Positions 45,351 through 54,498 of a DNA stretch of 64,000 nt are shown here, in pieces. Numbering within the stretch: the stretch's first letter is position 1; each line of letters begins with the position of its first letter. The stretch is from Psychroflexus halocasei (GTDB lineage: Bacteria; Bacteroidota; Bacteroidia; Flavobacteriales; Flavobacteriaceae). The translations under genes and the position numbers were made by a program. The notes beneath the pieces were generated by a model. The model did not search any database, was not told the origin of the DNA, and saw only the letters and a program-made list of their open reading frames with translations. The stretch is from positions 372,001 to 436,000 of the forward strand of contig NZ_FNQF01000002.1 in assembly GCF_900107595.1 (NCBI RefSeq), written 5' to 3'.

Positions 45351-46328
45351 TTATTTTTCGCGATTAATCACATAATCGACCATTAATAATAAAGAAGCTT
45401 TATAATCAGATTCAGGATATTTATTTAAATATCGAAGTGCTTCATCTTTATAGGCATGCATCTTTTGTTTTGCATAATCAAGACCTCCTGAATCTTTGAC
45501 ATATTGAATCACTTCTTGAACACGTTTAGAATCCTTATTATGGTTTTTAACAGAATTGATCAACCACTTTTTATCTTTTTTTGAAGCTTGATTTAAAGCA
45601 TATATTAAAGGTAAAGTCATTTTTTGCTCCTTAATATCTATACCTGTTGGTTTGCCAATTTTCTGCTGACCATAATCAAACAAATCATCTTTTATTTGAA
45701 AAGCCATCCCGATTAACTCGCCAAACTTTCGCATATCTTCAACATCTCGTGAATTAGGCTTAACGGCAGCAGCCCCCAAACTACAGCAAGCCGCAATTAG
45801 TGTTGCTGTTTTCTGACGAATGATATCATAATAAACATCTTCAGTAATGTCAAGTCGTCTTGCTTTTTCAATTTGTAAAAGTTCGCCTTCACTCATCTCA
45901 CGAACAGCAACTGAAATAATTTTCAACAAATCAAAATCATCATTATCAATTGAAAGCAGTAAGCCTTTTGATAATAAATAATCACCAACAAGCACAGCAA
46001 TTTTATTTTTCCACAAAGCGTTTATTGAGAAAAAACCTCGACGTTGGTTGCTATCATCCACAACATCATCATGAACTAAAGTTGCGGTATGAATAAGTTC
46101 AATAACGGAGGCACCGCGATATGTGCGATCGTTGACCTCACCTTTTGAAACCATTTTAGCCACAAGAAAAACAAACATCGGTCGCATTTGTTTTCCTTTA
46201 CGATTCACAATAAAGTGCGTGATTTTATTAAGCAGCGCAACCCTTGAAGACATAAAAAGCGAAAACTTTTTCTCGAAAAGTTCCATTTCATGCGCAATGG
46301 GTTCCTTAATTTTATAAACAATTTTCAT
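45351..46328 (-). CDS. Polyprenyl diphosphate synthase (IspB-like)
   Basis: 325 residues. It elongates isoprenyl diphosphates for the quinone side chain. Two aspartate-rich motifs are seen: LVHDDVVDDSNQRRG (first) and QIKDDLFDY (second). The long-chain type is indicated by length and by lack of bulky residues before the first motif, but chain length is not certain. Its -7 box ends four bases before the ATG (46333-46340), suggesting a leaderless message. It is followed by dnaG eight bases downstream. Confidence 0.88.
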   Translation of the reverse strand: MKIVYKIKEPIAHEMELFEKKFSLFMSSRVALLNKITHFIVNRKGKQMRPMFVFLVAKMVSKGEVNDRTYRGASVIELIHTATLVHDDVVDDSNQRRGFFSINALWKNKIAVLVGDYLLSKGLLLSIDNDDFDLLKIISVAVREMSEGELLQIEKARRLDITEDVYYDIIRQKTATLIAACCSLGAAAVKPNSRDVEDMRKFGELIGMAFQIKDDLFDYGQQKIGKPTGIDIKEQKMTLPLIYALNQASKKDKKWLINSVKNHNKDSKRVQEVIQYVKDSGGLDYAKQKMHAYKDEALRYLNKYPESDYKASLLLMVDYVINREK

Positions 46329-46332
46329 AAGT

Positions 46333-46340
46333 CAAAAATA
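46333..46340 (-). promoter_or_regulatory. -7 box four bases before the polyprenyl synthase ATG
   Basis: On the minus strand TATTTTTG, then ACTT, then ATG. Transcription five bases downstream of the box would begin at the A of the start codon. Confidence 0.5.
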
Positions 46341-46364
46341 GCAAAGTAAATATAAATTTCATTC

Positions 46365-46402
46365 ATAAAAGAAGCTAAGAATAATAAAAGAAGCTAAGAA
46401 TA
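46365..46402. repeat. Perfect tandem duplication of a 19-base unit
   Basis: The unit ATAAAAGAAGCTAAGAATA occurs twice in direct contact (46365-46383 and 46384-46402). It lies in the 288-base gap between the polyprenyl synthase gene and the T9SS cargo gene. The rest of that gap holds a short inverted repeat (CTCTA...TAGAG, 46477-46494) and the cargo promoter. Confidence 0.8.
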
Positions 46403-46554
46403 ATTTAAGAATAGAACTCGTTATTTTATTATGGCAACTTAATTATTCTGGATAAGAAAACTTTTTATCATCACTCTAAACCTCCTCTAGAGTTCAAGCA
46501 TGGCATACATTCTCTTAAAAAACAACAATCTTATTACTTTTTAACGAATAATTG

Positions 46555-46585
46555 TTTGGACTTTTTATGATTTATTATATCTTCA
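46555..46585 (+). promoter_or_regulatory. Promoter of the T9SS cargo gene
   Basis: A -33 TTTG (46555-46558), exactly 19 bases, then TATCTTCA (46578-46585), which matches TAnnTT-- at four of six fixed positions. The start codon is 31 bases further on. Confidence 0.45.
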
Positions 46586-46616
46586 CACCTGATTTAATAA
46601 CTTAAAATAAATTAAC

Positions 46617-47735
46617 ATGAAAAAAATTACTTTATTACTGATGATGTTTGTAGCATCATTGAGTTTAAATGCACAAGTTTTCTCTGAAGACTTTCAAAGT
46701 GAAACAACAATTCCAGCTACTTGGAATATAATCACTTCACATGCTAACCCTGATTCGAATTGGTCTCTTTTTGTAGACCCTCAATCTGGAGACCAATACG
46801 CAAATATTTTATATTCAGACATAGATCCTATGGACGAGTGGTTAATAACTCCTTCAATTGATATGACTAGCTTAAGCGACGCAGTATTAACAGTTGACTT
46901 ATTAATGAGTAACACTTGGATGATTACTGAAGCTGGTGCTGATTTATTTATTAAGGTATCTACTGACGGTGGAACAACTTGGACTGATGAATGGGTTGAA
47001 GAAGATTACGCAGGCACAATCGCTGATTTTGAGTGGTTTACACTTAACCTTCCTCTAACTAGTTATGTTAATGAAACAGATGTTAAAATTGCTTTTAATT
47101 ATGTAGGTAATGATGGAGCTCAGGTTTCTATTGATAATGTAATCGTTCAAGCTCCTGCTTCTGCTGCTCCAATGGCTGCAATCAATCCAGATCCTGCTGA
47201 TGGTGCAACAGTAAACCTTTTTGATACTGGAGAAACTGGTACAACAGGTCAACCTCTTTTAGCTTATGAATTTAGTTTTGAATTACCTGCAGGTTCTGAA
47301 GCTGCTTCAAGTTATACTTTTGATCTTGGCGATGATGCGACTGTTGCATTATTTAATACAACTTTGTCAAGCCCTGGAATAACTTTACAAGGTCTCGCTA
47401 TGAATTCCACTTATTATTGGAGAATTACAAGTACTAATACAGCAGGCTCTACCATAGGTTCTGTATGGTCTTTTACTACTTCTGGAACTTTAGGTTTAGA
47501 GGATATCAAAGCTGAAAAAGTTCTTGAGCATTTTGTAAACAACAACACTTTAACAATCAATGCTGAAAATGCAATTGATCAAGTTGAAATTTACAATATG
47601 TTAGGTCAATCAGTGAAAACTGTAAATCCAGCACAAAATAGTGCTAATGTTGATTTAGGTGATTTAAACTCAGGTATGTTTATCTCTAAAGTGACTATTG
47701 AAGGAAAAACTCAAACTTTCAAGTTTGTTAAATAA
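46617..47735 (+). CDS. Secreted T9SS cargo protein with choice-of-anchor/adhesin domain
   Basis: 372 residues. A signal peptide (MKKITLLLMMFVASLSLNAQ) precedes a jelly-roll-like domain (about residues 20-185) of the cleaved-adhesin / choice-of-anchor J type (EDFQSETTIPATWNII, DEWLITPSIDM, VSTDGGTTWTDEW, VSIDNVIV). An FN3-like region follows (about 190-295, YYWRITSTNTAGSTIGSVWSF). The last 75 residues form a type A sorting domain (QVEIYNMLGQSVKTV and a Lys-ended tail), which directs export by the type IX system. Likely a surface or secreted adhesin or enzyme accessory; the ligand is unknown. Confidence 0.88.
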   Translation: MKKITLLLMMFVASLSLNAQVFSEDFQSETTIPATWNIITSHANPDSNWSLFVDPQSGDQYANILYSDIDPMDEWLITPSIDMTSLSDAVLTVDLLMSNTWMITEAGADLFIKVSTDGGTTWTDEWVEEDYAGTIADFEWFTLNLPLTSYVNETDVKIAFNYVGNDGAQVSIDNVIVQAPASAAPMAAINPDPADGATVNLFDTGETGTTGQPLLAYEFSFELPAGSEAASSYTFDLGDDATVALFNTTLSSPGITLQGLAMNSTYYWRITSTNTAGSTIGSVWSFTTSGTLGLEDIKAEKVLEHFVNNNTLTINAENAIDQVEIYNMLGQSVKTVNPAQNSANVDLGDLNSGMFISKVTIEGKTQTFKFVK

Positions 47736-47757
47736 TCTAAGTTTTTCTTAGAATAAC

Positions 47758-47793
47758 AAAACCCAGAACTTTCGTTCTGGGTTTTCTTTTTTT
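47758..47793 (+). terminator. Strong rho-independent terminator
   Basis: A 12-base stem (47758-47769 with 47774-47785) around TTTC, followed by a T-rich run. It ends the T9SS cargo gene and may also serve the convergent rlmN. Confidence 0.9.
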
Positions 47794-47808
47794 CAAAGTA
47801 TTTTAAAT

Positions 47809-48849
47809 TTAATGCTTGTTAGCTAATTGTCCGCAAGCAGCATCAATATCTTTACCTCTTGAGTGTCTTAAAGTTACTGTTATTCTGTTTGCTTCAAGTG
47901 CATTTTTATATTTCGCAACAGCATCATCTGAAGCTTGTTGAAAATGTCCATCATCAATCGGATTGTACTCTATCAAATTAACTTTACAAGGAATGTGTCT
48001 GCAAAATTCAATTAATGCACGAATGTCTTGATGAGTATCGTTAATACCTTCCCACACGATGTATTCGTAAGTGACAGGTTTGTTTGTTTTCTCGTACCAA
48101 TAAATTAAAGCATCACGTAAATCTTCTAAAGGAAATCTTTCGTTAAAAGGCATAATTTGACTCCTAACTTCATTTCTTGCTGAATGCAATGAAACAGCTA
48201 AATTGAATTTCACTTCATCATCTGCCAATTTTATAATCATTTTCGGAACACCTGAAGTTGATAAAGTAATTCGCCTTGGTGACATTCCTAAACCTTCAGG
48301 TGATGTGATTTTCTCTATAGATTTGAGAACATTGTTATAATTCATCAAAGGTTCGCCCATTCCCATATACACGATATTTGACAAAGGCATATCGTTATAC
48401 AGACGGCTTTCTCTGTCAATAGCGACAACTTGGTCATAAATTTCATCGGCGTTCAGATTTCGCAAACGCTTTAATTGTGCTGTTGCACAAAATTTACAAT
48501 CTAAACTACAACCTACTTGTGAAGAAACACAAGCTGTTGTTCGGGAATAAGTCGGAATCAAAACAGATTCAACCGTAAAGCCATCATGAAGTTTGACAGC
48601 ATTTTTGATGGTTCCATCAGAACTGCGCTGCATGGTATCAACTTCGATGTTATTAATCACGAAGTTTTCCTGAAGCATTTCACGCGTTTGTTTTGAGATA
48701 TTTGTCATATCATCAAAATCATAACAAGCTTTTTGCCACAGCCACTCATAAACTTGAGTGCCACGAAATGATTTATCTCCCTGAGCCACAAAGAAATCTT
48801 GAAGTTCTTTTTTACTTAACGCGCGTATATCTTTCTTAGAATTTTTCAC
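47809..48849 (-). CDS. rlmN: 23S rRNA A2503 / tRNA A37 C2-methyltransferase RlmN
   Basis: 346 residues from a GTG at 48849 (VKNSKKDIRALSKKEL), which fits the usual flavobacterial N-terminus and length; a longer frame from an ATG at 48885 would contain the promoter. The radical-SAM motif is GCSLDCKFCATAQ, and the catalytic methyl-carrying cysteine is near the C-terminus (ACGQLANKH). Also visible are YMGMGEPLMNY and SLHSARNEVRSQIMP. A -7 box (48854-48861) ends four bases before the GTG. Confidence 0.93.
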   Translation of the reverse strand: MKNSKKDIRALSKKELQDFFVAQGDKSFRGTQVYEWLWQKACYDFDDMTNISKQTREMLQENFVINNIEVDTMQRSSDGTIKNAVKLHDGFTVESVLIPTYSRTTACVSSQVGCSLDCKFCATAQLKRLRNLNADEIYDQVVAIDRESRLYNDMPLSNIVYMGMGEPLMNYNNVLKSIEKITSPEGLGMSPRRITLSTSGVPKMIIKLADDEVKFNLAVSLHSARNEVRSQIMPFNERFPLEDLRDALIYWYEKTNKPVTYEYIVWEGINDTHQDIRALIEFCRHIPCKVNLIEYNPIDDGHFQQASDDAVAKYKNALEANRITVTLRHSRGKDIDAACGQLANKH

Positions 48850-48853
48850 ACTG

Positions 48854-48861
48854 CAAAGGTA
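48854..48861 (-). promoter_or_regulatory. -7 box four bases before the rlmN GTG
   Basis: On the minus strand TACCTTTG, then CAGT, then GTG. A TTG lies 21 bases upstream (48883-48885) as a weak -33. Same spacing as three other genes in the window. Confidence 0.4.
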
Positions 48862-48890
48862 AAGAGAAAAAATGAGCTGACTCAATCTTA

Positions 48891-49742
48891 TCAGAAAACC
48901 TGCATCGACTGATTATAAGCCGCCTCAAAACTCGTCATTTTGATATTGGTATCAACTTTATGCTGCGTGAAATAAGAAAGCATTTTTTCGGTTGGCATAT
49001 TTCCTGTCAGCTTATCTTTTGCCATCGGGCAACCACCAAAACCTTTAATCGCGCCATCAAAACGGCGACAACCTGCTTTATAAGCAGCATCAATTTTGTC
49101 GTGCCAAGCTGATGGTGTTGTATGCAAATGTGCGCCAAACTCAATTTTAGGATATTGAGGAATCAAATTTGAAAAGAGATATTCTATCGTTTCCCGATCA
49201 GAAGTACCCACAGTGTCAGAAAGTGATAAAATCTCGACACCGAGTTGAGCAAGTTTCTCTGTCCACTCAGCAACAATATCAACATTCCATGGATCTCCAT
49301 AAGGATTTCCAAAACCCATTGATAAATAAGCCACAACTTTTTTATCATGTCGATGTGCAACTTCAATAATAGATTTAAGAACCTCAACAGATTCTGCTAT
49401 GGTTTTATGTGTGTTTCGCATCTGGAAATTCTCAGAAATTGAAAAAGGATAACCCAAATAATCAATTTCGTCAAACTGACAAGCATCTTGAGCGCCACGT
49501 AAATTCGCAACAATTGCTAACAATTGACTTTGTGTTCGGCTTAAATCTAATTGACCTAAAACTTCAGCCGTATCTCGCATCTGTGGAATCGCTTTGGGCG
49601 AAACAAAACTTCCAAAATCAATGGTATCAAAACCACAATTCAACAAAGACTGTATGTATTTTGTTTTTTTATCTGTAGAAATAAAATTTTTGATGCCTTG
49701 CATAGCATCACGTGGGCATTCGATTATCTTCACTGATTCCAT
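48891..49742 (-). CDS. Hydroxymethylglutaryl-CoA lyase-like enzyme
   Basis: 283 residues, a DRE-TIM metallolyase. Motifs include IIECPRDAMQGI (family DRE-type start region), DFGSFVSPKAIPQM, LSLSDTVGTSD, FGAHLHTTPSAW (metal His pair) and GAIKGFGGCPMAKDKLTGNMPTE (active-site loop with the catalytic Cys), all typical of HMG-CoA lyase, which cleaves HMG-CoA to acetoacetate and acetyl-CoA. The start region reads PRDAMQG where many HMG-CoA lyases have PRDGLQN. A -7 box lies four bases before the ATG. Confidence 0.88.
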   Translation of the reverse strand: MESVKIIECPRDAMQGIKNFISTDKKTKYIQSLLNCGFDTIDFGSFVSPKAIPQMRDTAEVLGQLDLSRTQSQLLAIVANLRGAQDACQFDEIDYLGYPFSISENFQMRNTHKTIAESVEVLKSIIEVAHRHDKKVVAYLSMGFGNPYGDPWNVDIVAEWTEKLAQLGVEILSLSDTVGTSDRETIEYLFSNLIPQYPKIEFGAHLHTTPSAWHDKIDAAYKAGCRRFDGAIKGFGGCPMAKDKLTGNMPTEKMLSYFTQHKVDTNIKMTSFEAAYNQSMQVF

Positions 49743-49746
49743 GCCT

Positions 49747-49754
49747 CAAAGATA
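49747..49754 (-). promoter_or_regulatory. -7 box four bases before the HMG-CoA lyase ATG
   Basis: On the minus strand TATCTTTG, then AGGC, then ATG. Confidence 0.5.
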
Positions 49755-49825
49755 AGATTTTGCTGTATTTAATAAAGCTTTCAGTTAAATAAGTCCTTAT
49801 TACTTTATGAATACAAAATCATAAT

Positions 49826-50851
49826 TTAGGATTCTCTTTGTTGAAGAACAGCCTCATTAATGTCTTTTATAAGCTGAGGCCCTTTATAAATAAAACCAGT
49901 GTAAAGCTGAACTAAACTTGCACCTGCTTTAAATTTTTCCATTGCATCATCAGCGGTCATAATTCCGCCAACACCAATAATTGGAAACTTAGTTTGGCTA
50001 TTTTCTTTCAAAAATTTTATTACTTCAGTTGAACGCTTTGTCAGTGGTTTCCCACTCAATCCACCCATTTCATCTTTATCAGAAGAAGTTAAACCTTCAC
50101 GACTAATTGTTGTATTCGTTGCAATCACGCCAGCTATTTTTGTAGTTTCAACGATTGAAATAATATCTAAAAGCTGATCATCTGTTAAGTCTGGCGCAAT
50201 TTTTAATAAAATCGGTTTCTGCTTTTCTTTCGCTTTATTAAGCTTTTGTAAATGCAAAAGTAACTTTGTGAGTGGCTCTTTATCTTGTAAAGCTCTTAAG
50301 TTAGGCGTATTTGGTGAACTTACATTCACAACAAAATAATCAACAACATCAAACAAAGCTTGAAAACAAATCGCATAATCATTGAGTGCTTCTTCATTGG
50401 CTGTTATTTTATTTTTACCAATATTTCCGCCAATAATCACATCTTTATTGTCTTTCAATCTTCTGACAGTCGCTTCAACTCCTTCATTATTAAAACCCAT
50501 TCTATTGATAATCGCCTCATCTTCTTTAAGCCTAAATAAGCGTTTTTTTGGATTTCCATCTTGAGGTTTTGGCGTGACGGTTCCGATTTCTATAAAACCA
50601 AAGCCAAGACTTGACAGCTCTTTATAAAGTTTTGCATCTTTATCAAAGCCAGCAGCTAAACCAACAGGGTTTGGAAATTTAATACCAAAAACTTCAGTTT
50701 CTAACTTTTCAGATTTGACTTGATATTTTTTAAAAAATAAAGAATTGAAGCCAGGGATATTATGAAACTGGCGTAAAGTCTTGAAAGTAAAATGATGCAC
50801 TTTTTCAGGATCAAACTGAAAAAGAAGTGGTTTAAGAAGAGAATTATACAC
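49826..50851 (-). CDS. pyrD: Dihydroorotate dehydrogenase, class 2 (quinone-dependent)
   Basis: 341 residues from a GTG at 50851 ([23 protein letters not shown]), which aligns with the usual N-terminus; a 15-residue longer frame from a TTG contains the promoter and is rejected. It oxidises dihydroorotate to orotate at the membrane with quinone. Motifs: [61 protein letters not shown] (catalytic Ser of class 2) and [28 protein letters not shown]. The N-terminal helices bind the membrane. Confidence 0.93.
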   Translation of the reverse strand: MYNSLLKPLLFQFDPEKVHHFTFKTLRQFHNIPGFNSLFFKKYQVKSEKLETEVFGIKFPNPVGLAAGFDKDAKLYKELSSLGFGFIEIGTVTPKPQDGNPKKRLFRLKEDEAIINRMGFNNEGVEATVRRLKDNKDVIIGGNIGKNKITANEEALNDYAICFQALFDVVDYFVVNVSSPNTPNLRALQDKEPLTKLLLHLQKLNKAKEKQKPILLKIAPDLTDDQLLDIISIVETTKIAGVIATNTTISREGLTSSDKDEMGGLSGKPLTKRSTEVIKFLKENSQTKFPIIGVGGIMTADDAMEKFKAGASLVQLYTGFIYKGPQLIKDINEAVLQQRES

Positions 50852-50866
50852 GAGCCAATGTTTTTG

Positions 50867-50896
50867 CAAAAATAACTTAATAATAAGATTTCTCAA
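50867..50896 (-). promoter_or_regulatory. Promoter of pyrD
   Basis: On the minus strand TTG (50896-50894), 19 bases, then TATTTTTG (50874-50867), then 15 bases to the GTG start. This places the promoter inside the longer reading frame and supports the shorter start. Confidence 0.55.
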
Positions 50897-50930
50897 TTGA
50901 ATTTGAACAGAAAAGGAAAAATAAATTGCT

Positions 50931-50938
50931 TATTTTTG
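50931..50938 (+). promoter_or_regulatory. -7 box of the pepT-crcB operon
   Basis: TATTTTTG matches TAnnTTTG, 19 bases before the pepT ATG. A TTTG upstream is 25 bases away, too far for a standard -33. Confidence 0.5.
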
Positions 50939-50957
50939 AACATCAAAAAATAATAAC

Positions 50958-52202
50958 ATGCTGAATAATAAAGAGATTTTAGAACGATTTTTAACCTACG
51001 TCAAAATCGATACAGAAAGTGATCCAAATTCCAATGAAACACCAAGTACAGAAAAACAATGGGATTTAGCGAATTTACTAAAAAAAGAGCTTGAGGAAAT
51101 TGGGATGAGTGATGTCAGTATTGATGAAAATGCATACGTGATGGCAACTTTGCCTTCTAATTGTGATCATGATATTCCTGCCATTGGTTTTGTTTCACAC
51201 TTTGATACCTCTCCTGATTATACAGGTAAAAATGTCAACCCGCAAATTCATGAAAATTATGATGGGAAAGACATCGTTCTAAATCAAGAAAAAAATATTG
51301 TTTTGTCTCCAAGTTATTTTGACGATTTAAGAAGATATATCGGAAATACAATTATCACGACAGATGGCACAACGCTACTCGGTGCTGATGATAAGGCTGG
51401 TATTACAGAAATCATGTCTGCAATGGAGTACTTATTAAGAAATCCAGATATCAAACATGGAGACATTAAAGTTTGCTTTACACCTGATGAAGAAATCGGT
51501 CGTGGTGCGCATAAATTTGATGTCAAGAAGTTTGGCGCTGAATATGCATACACAATGGATGGTAGTGAAATTGGGGAATTGGAATACGAAAATTTTAATG
51601 CAGCTTCTGCTAAAGTCACAGTCAATGGTCGTATTGTACATCCTGGTTATGCCAAAGGAAAAATGATCAACTCCATGTATTTGGCTCAGAAATTCATCGA
51701 TAGTTTACCAAAAGGTGAAGTTCCTGAAAAAACTGAAGGTTACGAAGGTTTCTTTCATTTAACAGCGATTAATGGTGAAGTTGAAGAAACGAAACTCAAC
51801 TATATCATCCGTGATCATGACAAAGATAAATACGAGGCTCGTAAACAATTGATGGAAGATATTGTGAGAAATCTTAATGAAGAATATGGGCAAAATACTT
51901 TCGAAATTAAGATTGAAGATCAATATTTTAACATGAAAGAAAAAGTAGAACCTGTTAAACATATCGTTGATATTGCTGAAGAAGCGATGAAAGCTTTAGA
52001 TATTGAACCTATCATCAAACCGATTCGTGGTGGCACTGATGGCGCTCAATTAAGCTATATGGGATTACCATGCCCTAACATTTTTGCTGGAGGACATAAC
52101 TTCCACGGTAAATTTGAATATGTTCCTTTAGAAAACATGGTAAAAGCGACTGAAGTGATTATCAAAATCGCTGAATTGACAGCAGAAAAAAGTAAATCAT
52201 AG
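50958..52202 (+). CDS. pepT: Peptidase T (tripeptide aminopeptidase)
   Basis: 414 residues, M20 family zinc peptidase removing the N-terminal residue of tripeptides in the cytoplasm. Metal and catalytic motifs: [62 protein letters not shown] and, near the end, [30 protein letters not shown]. The stop codon ends one base before the crcB start, so the two are an operon. Confidence 0.95.
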   Translation: MLNNKEILERFLTYVKIDTESDPNSNETPSTEKQWDLANLLKKELEEIGMSDVSIDENAYVMATLPSNCDHDIPAIGFVSHFDTSPDYTGKNVNPQIHENYDGKDIVLNQEKNIVLSPSYFDDLRRYIGNTIITTDGTTLLGADDKAGITEIMSAMEYLLRNPDIKHGDIKVCFTPDEEIGRGAHKFDVKKFGAEYAYTMDGSEIGELEYENFNAASAKVTVNGRIVHPGYAKGKMINSMYLAQKFIDSLPKGEVPEKTEGYEGFFHLTAINGEVEETKLNYIIRDHDKDKYEARKQLMEDIVRNLNEEYGQNTFEIKIEDQYFNMKEKVEPVKHIVDIAEEAMKALDIEPIIKPIRGGTDGAQLSYMGLPCPNIFAGGHNFHGKFEYVPLENMVKATEVIIKIAELTAEKSKS

Positions 52203-52577
52203 ATGATTAAAAACCTCGCATTAGTCTTTATAGGTGGAGGTTTAGGAAGTATTTGTCGATACCTTATCGGCAAATACTTTTCTCAATTTAAGTGGGTTGA
52301 TTTTAATTTAGGTACACTGACAGTTAACATTGTTGGTAGTTTTCTTATCGGACTTTTTATAGGCTACTTTTTAAAAGATGAAAGTCAAAATCAAGATTTG
52401 TATCTTTTAACTGCAGTCGGCTTTTGCGGCGGCTTTACAACATTCTCTAGCTTTAGCGTCGATCAATTAAATCTTCTTAAAAACGGCGCATATCAAAGTT
52501 TTTTCATTTATCTTATACTGAGTTTAGTTTTAGGACTTACAGCAACATTCCTTGGTTTATTAATGACGAAAGCATGA
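52203..52577 (+). CDS. crcB: Fluoride ion channel CrcB (Fluc)
   Basis: 124 residues with four membrane segments. It exports fluoride as a dual-topology dimer. Conserved motifs are GGGLGSICRYLIGKYF and GFCGGFTTFSSFSVDQLNLL (the Phe and Ser/Thr residues line the pore). No fluoride riboswitch sits in front of it; it is expressed as part of the pepT transcript and overlaps the next gene by four bases (ATGA). Confidence 0.93.
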   Translation: MIKNLALVFIGGGLGSICRYLIGKYFSQFKWVDFNLGTLTVNIVGSFLIGLFIGYFLKDESQNQDLYLLTAVGFCGGFTTFSSFSVDQLNLLKNGAYQSFFIYLILSLVLGLTATFLGLLMTKA

Positions 52578-53566
52578 AAAAAGCACTTTATATTTTGCTT
52601 GCCATTATCCTGATTTTTTTAGGATTTTATTTATTTGTTCATTTTCAGAAAATAGAAACGAAAGCTTATGTCAGTCATGAGTTTGAAGTTCCTGAGGAAA
52701 TTGTTACTCAAAAATTAAATAACTTTGACTCATTTAGAAAAAATTGGCCTGTTGCAACAAAAACAGATTCGGTTAATATTGTTTTGAACTCAAATAAATC
52801 AAGTTACAGTAGTATTGAATTACTACCATCACAAAATAATTTCCCTGATCAAATTCATTTCAAAAATTGGATCAGCAATCAGTATGTCAATTTAGATTGG
52901 ACAGTTTCTAAGAACAAAAATAAATCAACTTCTGTAACCCTTAAAATTGACACGCAAGTCGACTTTTTTGATAAACTGAATCAATTGATCAATAAGGAAA
53001 CAGCCATTAAAATTGCTAAAAAACAATTTACTAAAGGTCTTGAGAATTTAGAGAAAAGTATCATTAAAGAAATGCAATCATTTGACGTCAAGCCTTTAGA
53101 AAACAAAAGCTTATCTGGTGGATTCTTGTTAAAATCCCCAATGCAAAGAAGTTCAGATTTGAATGCTGCCGTGAACAATGCAAATTCAATTTTTAAAGAT
53201 TTCAATCAAGCAGAAAAAGAAATCAATGTGACATTAGATTGCATCTTAATCAACAAAATTAGCTCTGATGAAGTTCAATATCAAGTAGCACAAATTCATT
53301 TAATTGAACCTGAATTGTCTCACGATTTAATCAATGCGGGTTACAATATTTCTCGCATCGAAAATCAAAATTACACACGGCATCGCTTATTAGGAAATTA
53401 TTCAAATATCGATAAACTATGGTATGAAAGTTTTCAAAGCATCAATCAATCTAATTCAGAAGTTTTAAACGAATTACCAATCATATATATGTTATCGAAA
53501 GATAACCAAAGAGAAATCAATCCTTCGAAATGGCATTCTGAGTTATGGATTCCTATCGACAATTAA
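52574..53566 (+). CDS. Membrane-anchored SRPBCC-like plus GyrI-like protein
   Basis: 330 residues with one N-terminal membrane segment (about 5-24). The first half (about 30-160) resembles an SRPBCC/START-like fold; the second half (about 170-330) ends with a pattern seen in GyrI-like effector-binding domains (a late NELPIIYMLSKDNQREINPSKWHSELWIPI). I am only moderately sure of this assignment. It may bind a small hydrophobic ligand. It overlaps crcB by four bases and the convergent dehydrogenase by four bases. Confidence 0.55.
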   Translation: MKKALYILLAIILIFLGFYLFVHFQKIETKAYVSHEFEVPEEIVTQKLNNFDSFRKNWPVATKTDSVNIVLNSNKSSYSSIELLPSQNNFPDQIHFKNWISNQYVNLDWTVSKNKNKSTSVTLKIDTQVDFFDKLNQLINKETAIKIAKKQFTKGLENLEKSIIKEMQSFDVKPLENKSLSGGFLLKSPMQRSSDLNAAVNNANSIFKDFNQAEKEINVTLDCILINKISSDEVQYQVAQIHLIEPELSHDLINAGYNISRIENQNYTRHRLLGNYSNIDKLWYESFQSINQSNSEVLNELPIIYMLSKDNQREINPSKWHSELWIPIDN

Positions 53567-54489
53567 TATTTCTTGGAGCGATCAACTTGATTTTTTAAAT
53601 CTTTTCCGTTTTTCATATTTTCAATATTCTCATAAATTTGATTAACAACAGATTGTGGATCCGTCATACTTGCGACGTGAGGTGTCACTAAAACTTTAGG
53701 ATGCGACCAATAAGGTGAATTTTTGGGTAAAGGTTCTTCATCAAAAACATCTAAAATAGCACTTGATAAATGCTCTTCATCGAGCAATTTCAGCAAATCA
53801 TCATCAACAACATGTGGCCCGCGTGCAAGGTTAATTATCTTTGCGCCTTGAGGTAGCTTTTTAAGGTTTTCATAATTTAAAACACCTTCTGTTTCTTCAG
53901 TTAACGGTAATAGGCAAATCAAAATATCGAGTTGTGACATAAATTCATCAAACTCATTTTCTGTAAAACTTCTAAAGGCTTTATTCTCTTTCTTTGATTT
54001 TGACCATCCTAAAACTTGAAAGTCATTTTGATTTAATTTTTCAGCGACAGCTTGTCCTAAAACACCCATTCCTAAAATACCAACTTTTGTTTCTTGTGGT
54101 TGTCGGTAAGCTTTTATTTGCCAATTTTTCTCTTGTTGCTGCGCTATATGAAAATTATAATTTCTGATATGAAACAGGGTATTCAACAAAGCAAAATCAG
54201 CCATATCGCGTGTCAGGTTTTCATCGACAATTCTTGTGATTTTCACATCATCAGGAATCGTTTGATCCTTCAAAACGTGATGAACTCCTGCTCCCATCGA
54301 TGCAATGACTTTTAAGTTGGGATAGTTCTTATAAATCCCCTCTGGATGACGCCAAGAAATGGCAAACTCAATATCATCAGGATTTTCAACTTCAGGATAA
54401 ACCTGAATATCTAAATCCGGATTTTTTTCATTAAAAGCCTTGAACCAAGGTTTTGAATCGCGATGTTGACAAACAAGTAATATTGACAT
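53563..54489 (-). CDS. D-2-hydroxyacid dehydrogenase (glyoxylate/hydroxypyruvate reductase A-like)
   Basis: 308 residues. The NAD(P)-binding domain has VGILGMGVLGQAVAEKLNQ; the catalytic Arg is in NLARGPHVVDDDLL, the Glu in DVFDEEPLP and the His in VTPHVASMTDP. The GhrA-type short N-terminal domain and the WSKSKK motif (arginine- or lysine-like at the NADPH phosphate site) suggest NADPH use. It likely reduces glyoxylate or hydroxypyruvate; substrate not proven. Confidence 0.85.
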   Translation of the reverse strand: MSILLVCQHRDSKPWFKAFNEKNPDLDIQVYPEVENPDDIEFAISWRHPEGIYKNYPNLKVIASMGAGVHHVLKDQTIPDDVKITRIVDENLTRDMADFALLNTLFHIRNYNFHIAQQQEKNWQIKAYRQPQETKVGILGMGVLGQAVAEKLNQNDFQVLGWSKSKKENKAFRSFTENEFDEFMSQLDILICLLPLTEETEGVLNYENLKKLPQGAKIINLARGPHVVDDDLLKLLDEEHLSSAILDVFDEEPLPKNSPYWSHPKVLVTPHVASMTDPQSVVNQIYENIENMKNGKDLKNQVDRSKKY

Positions 54490-54498
54490 ATTGTTATT

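Noticed and set aside
46477-46494. CTCTA...TAGAG inverted repeat as an operator
   Set aside because: The arms are only five bases and the sequence includes a Shine-Dalgarno-like string without an adjacent gene; chance is likely.
52203-52577. Fluoride riboswitch in front of crcB
   Set aside because: crcB starts directly after the pepT stop codon, leaving no room for a riboswitch.
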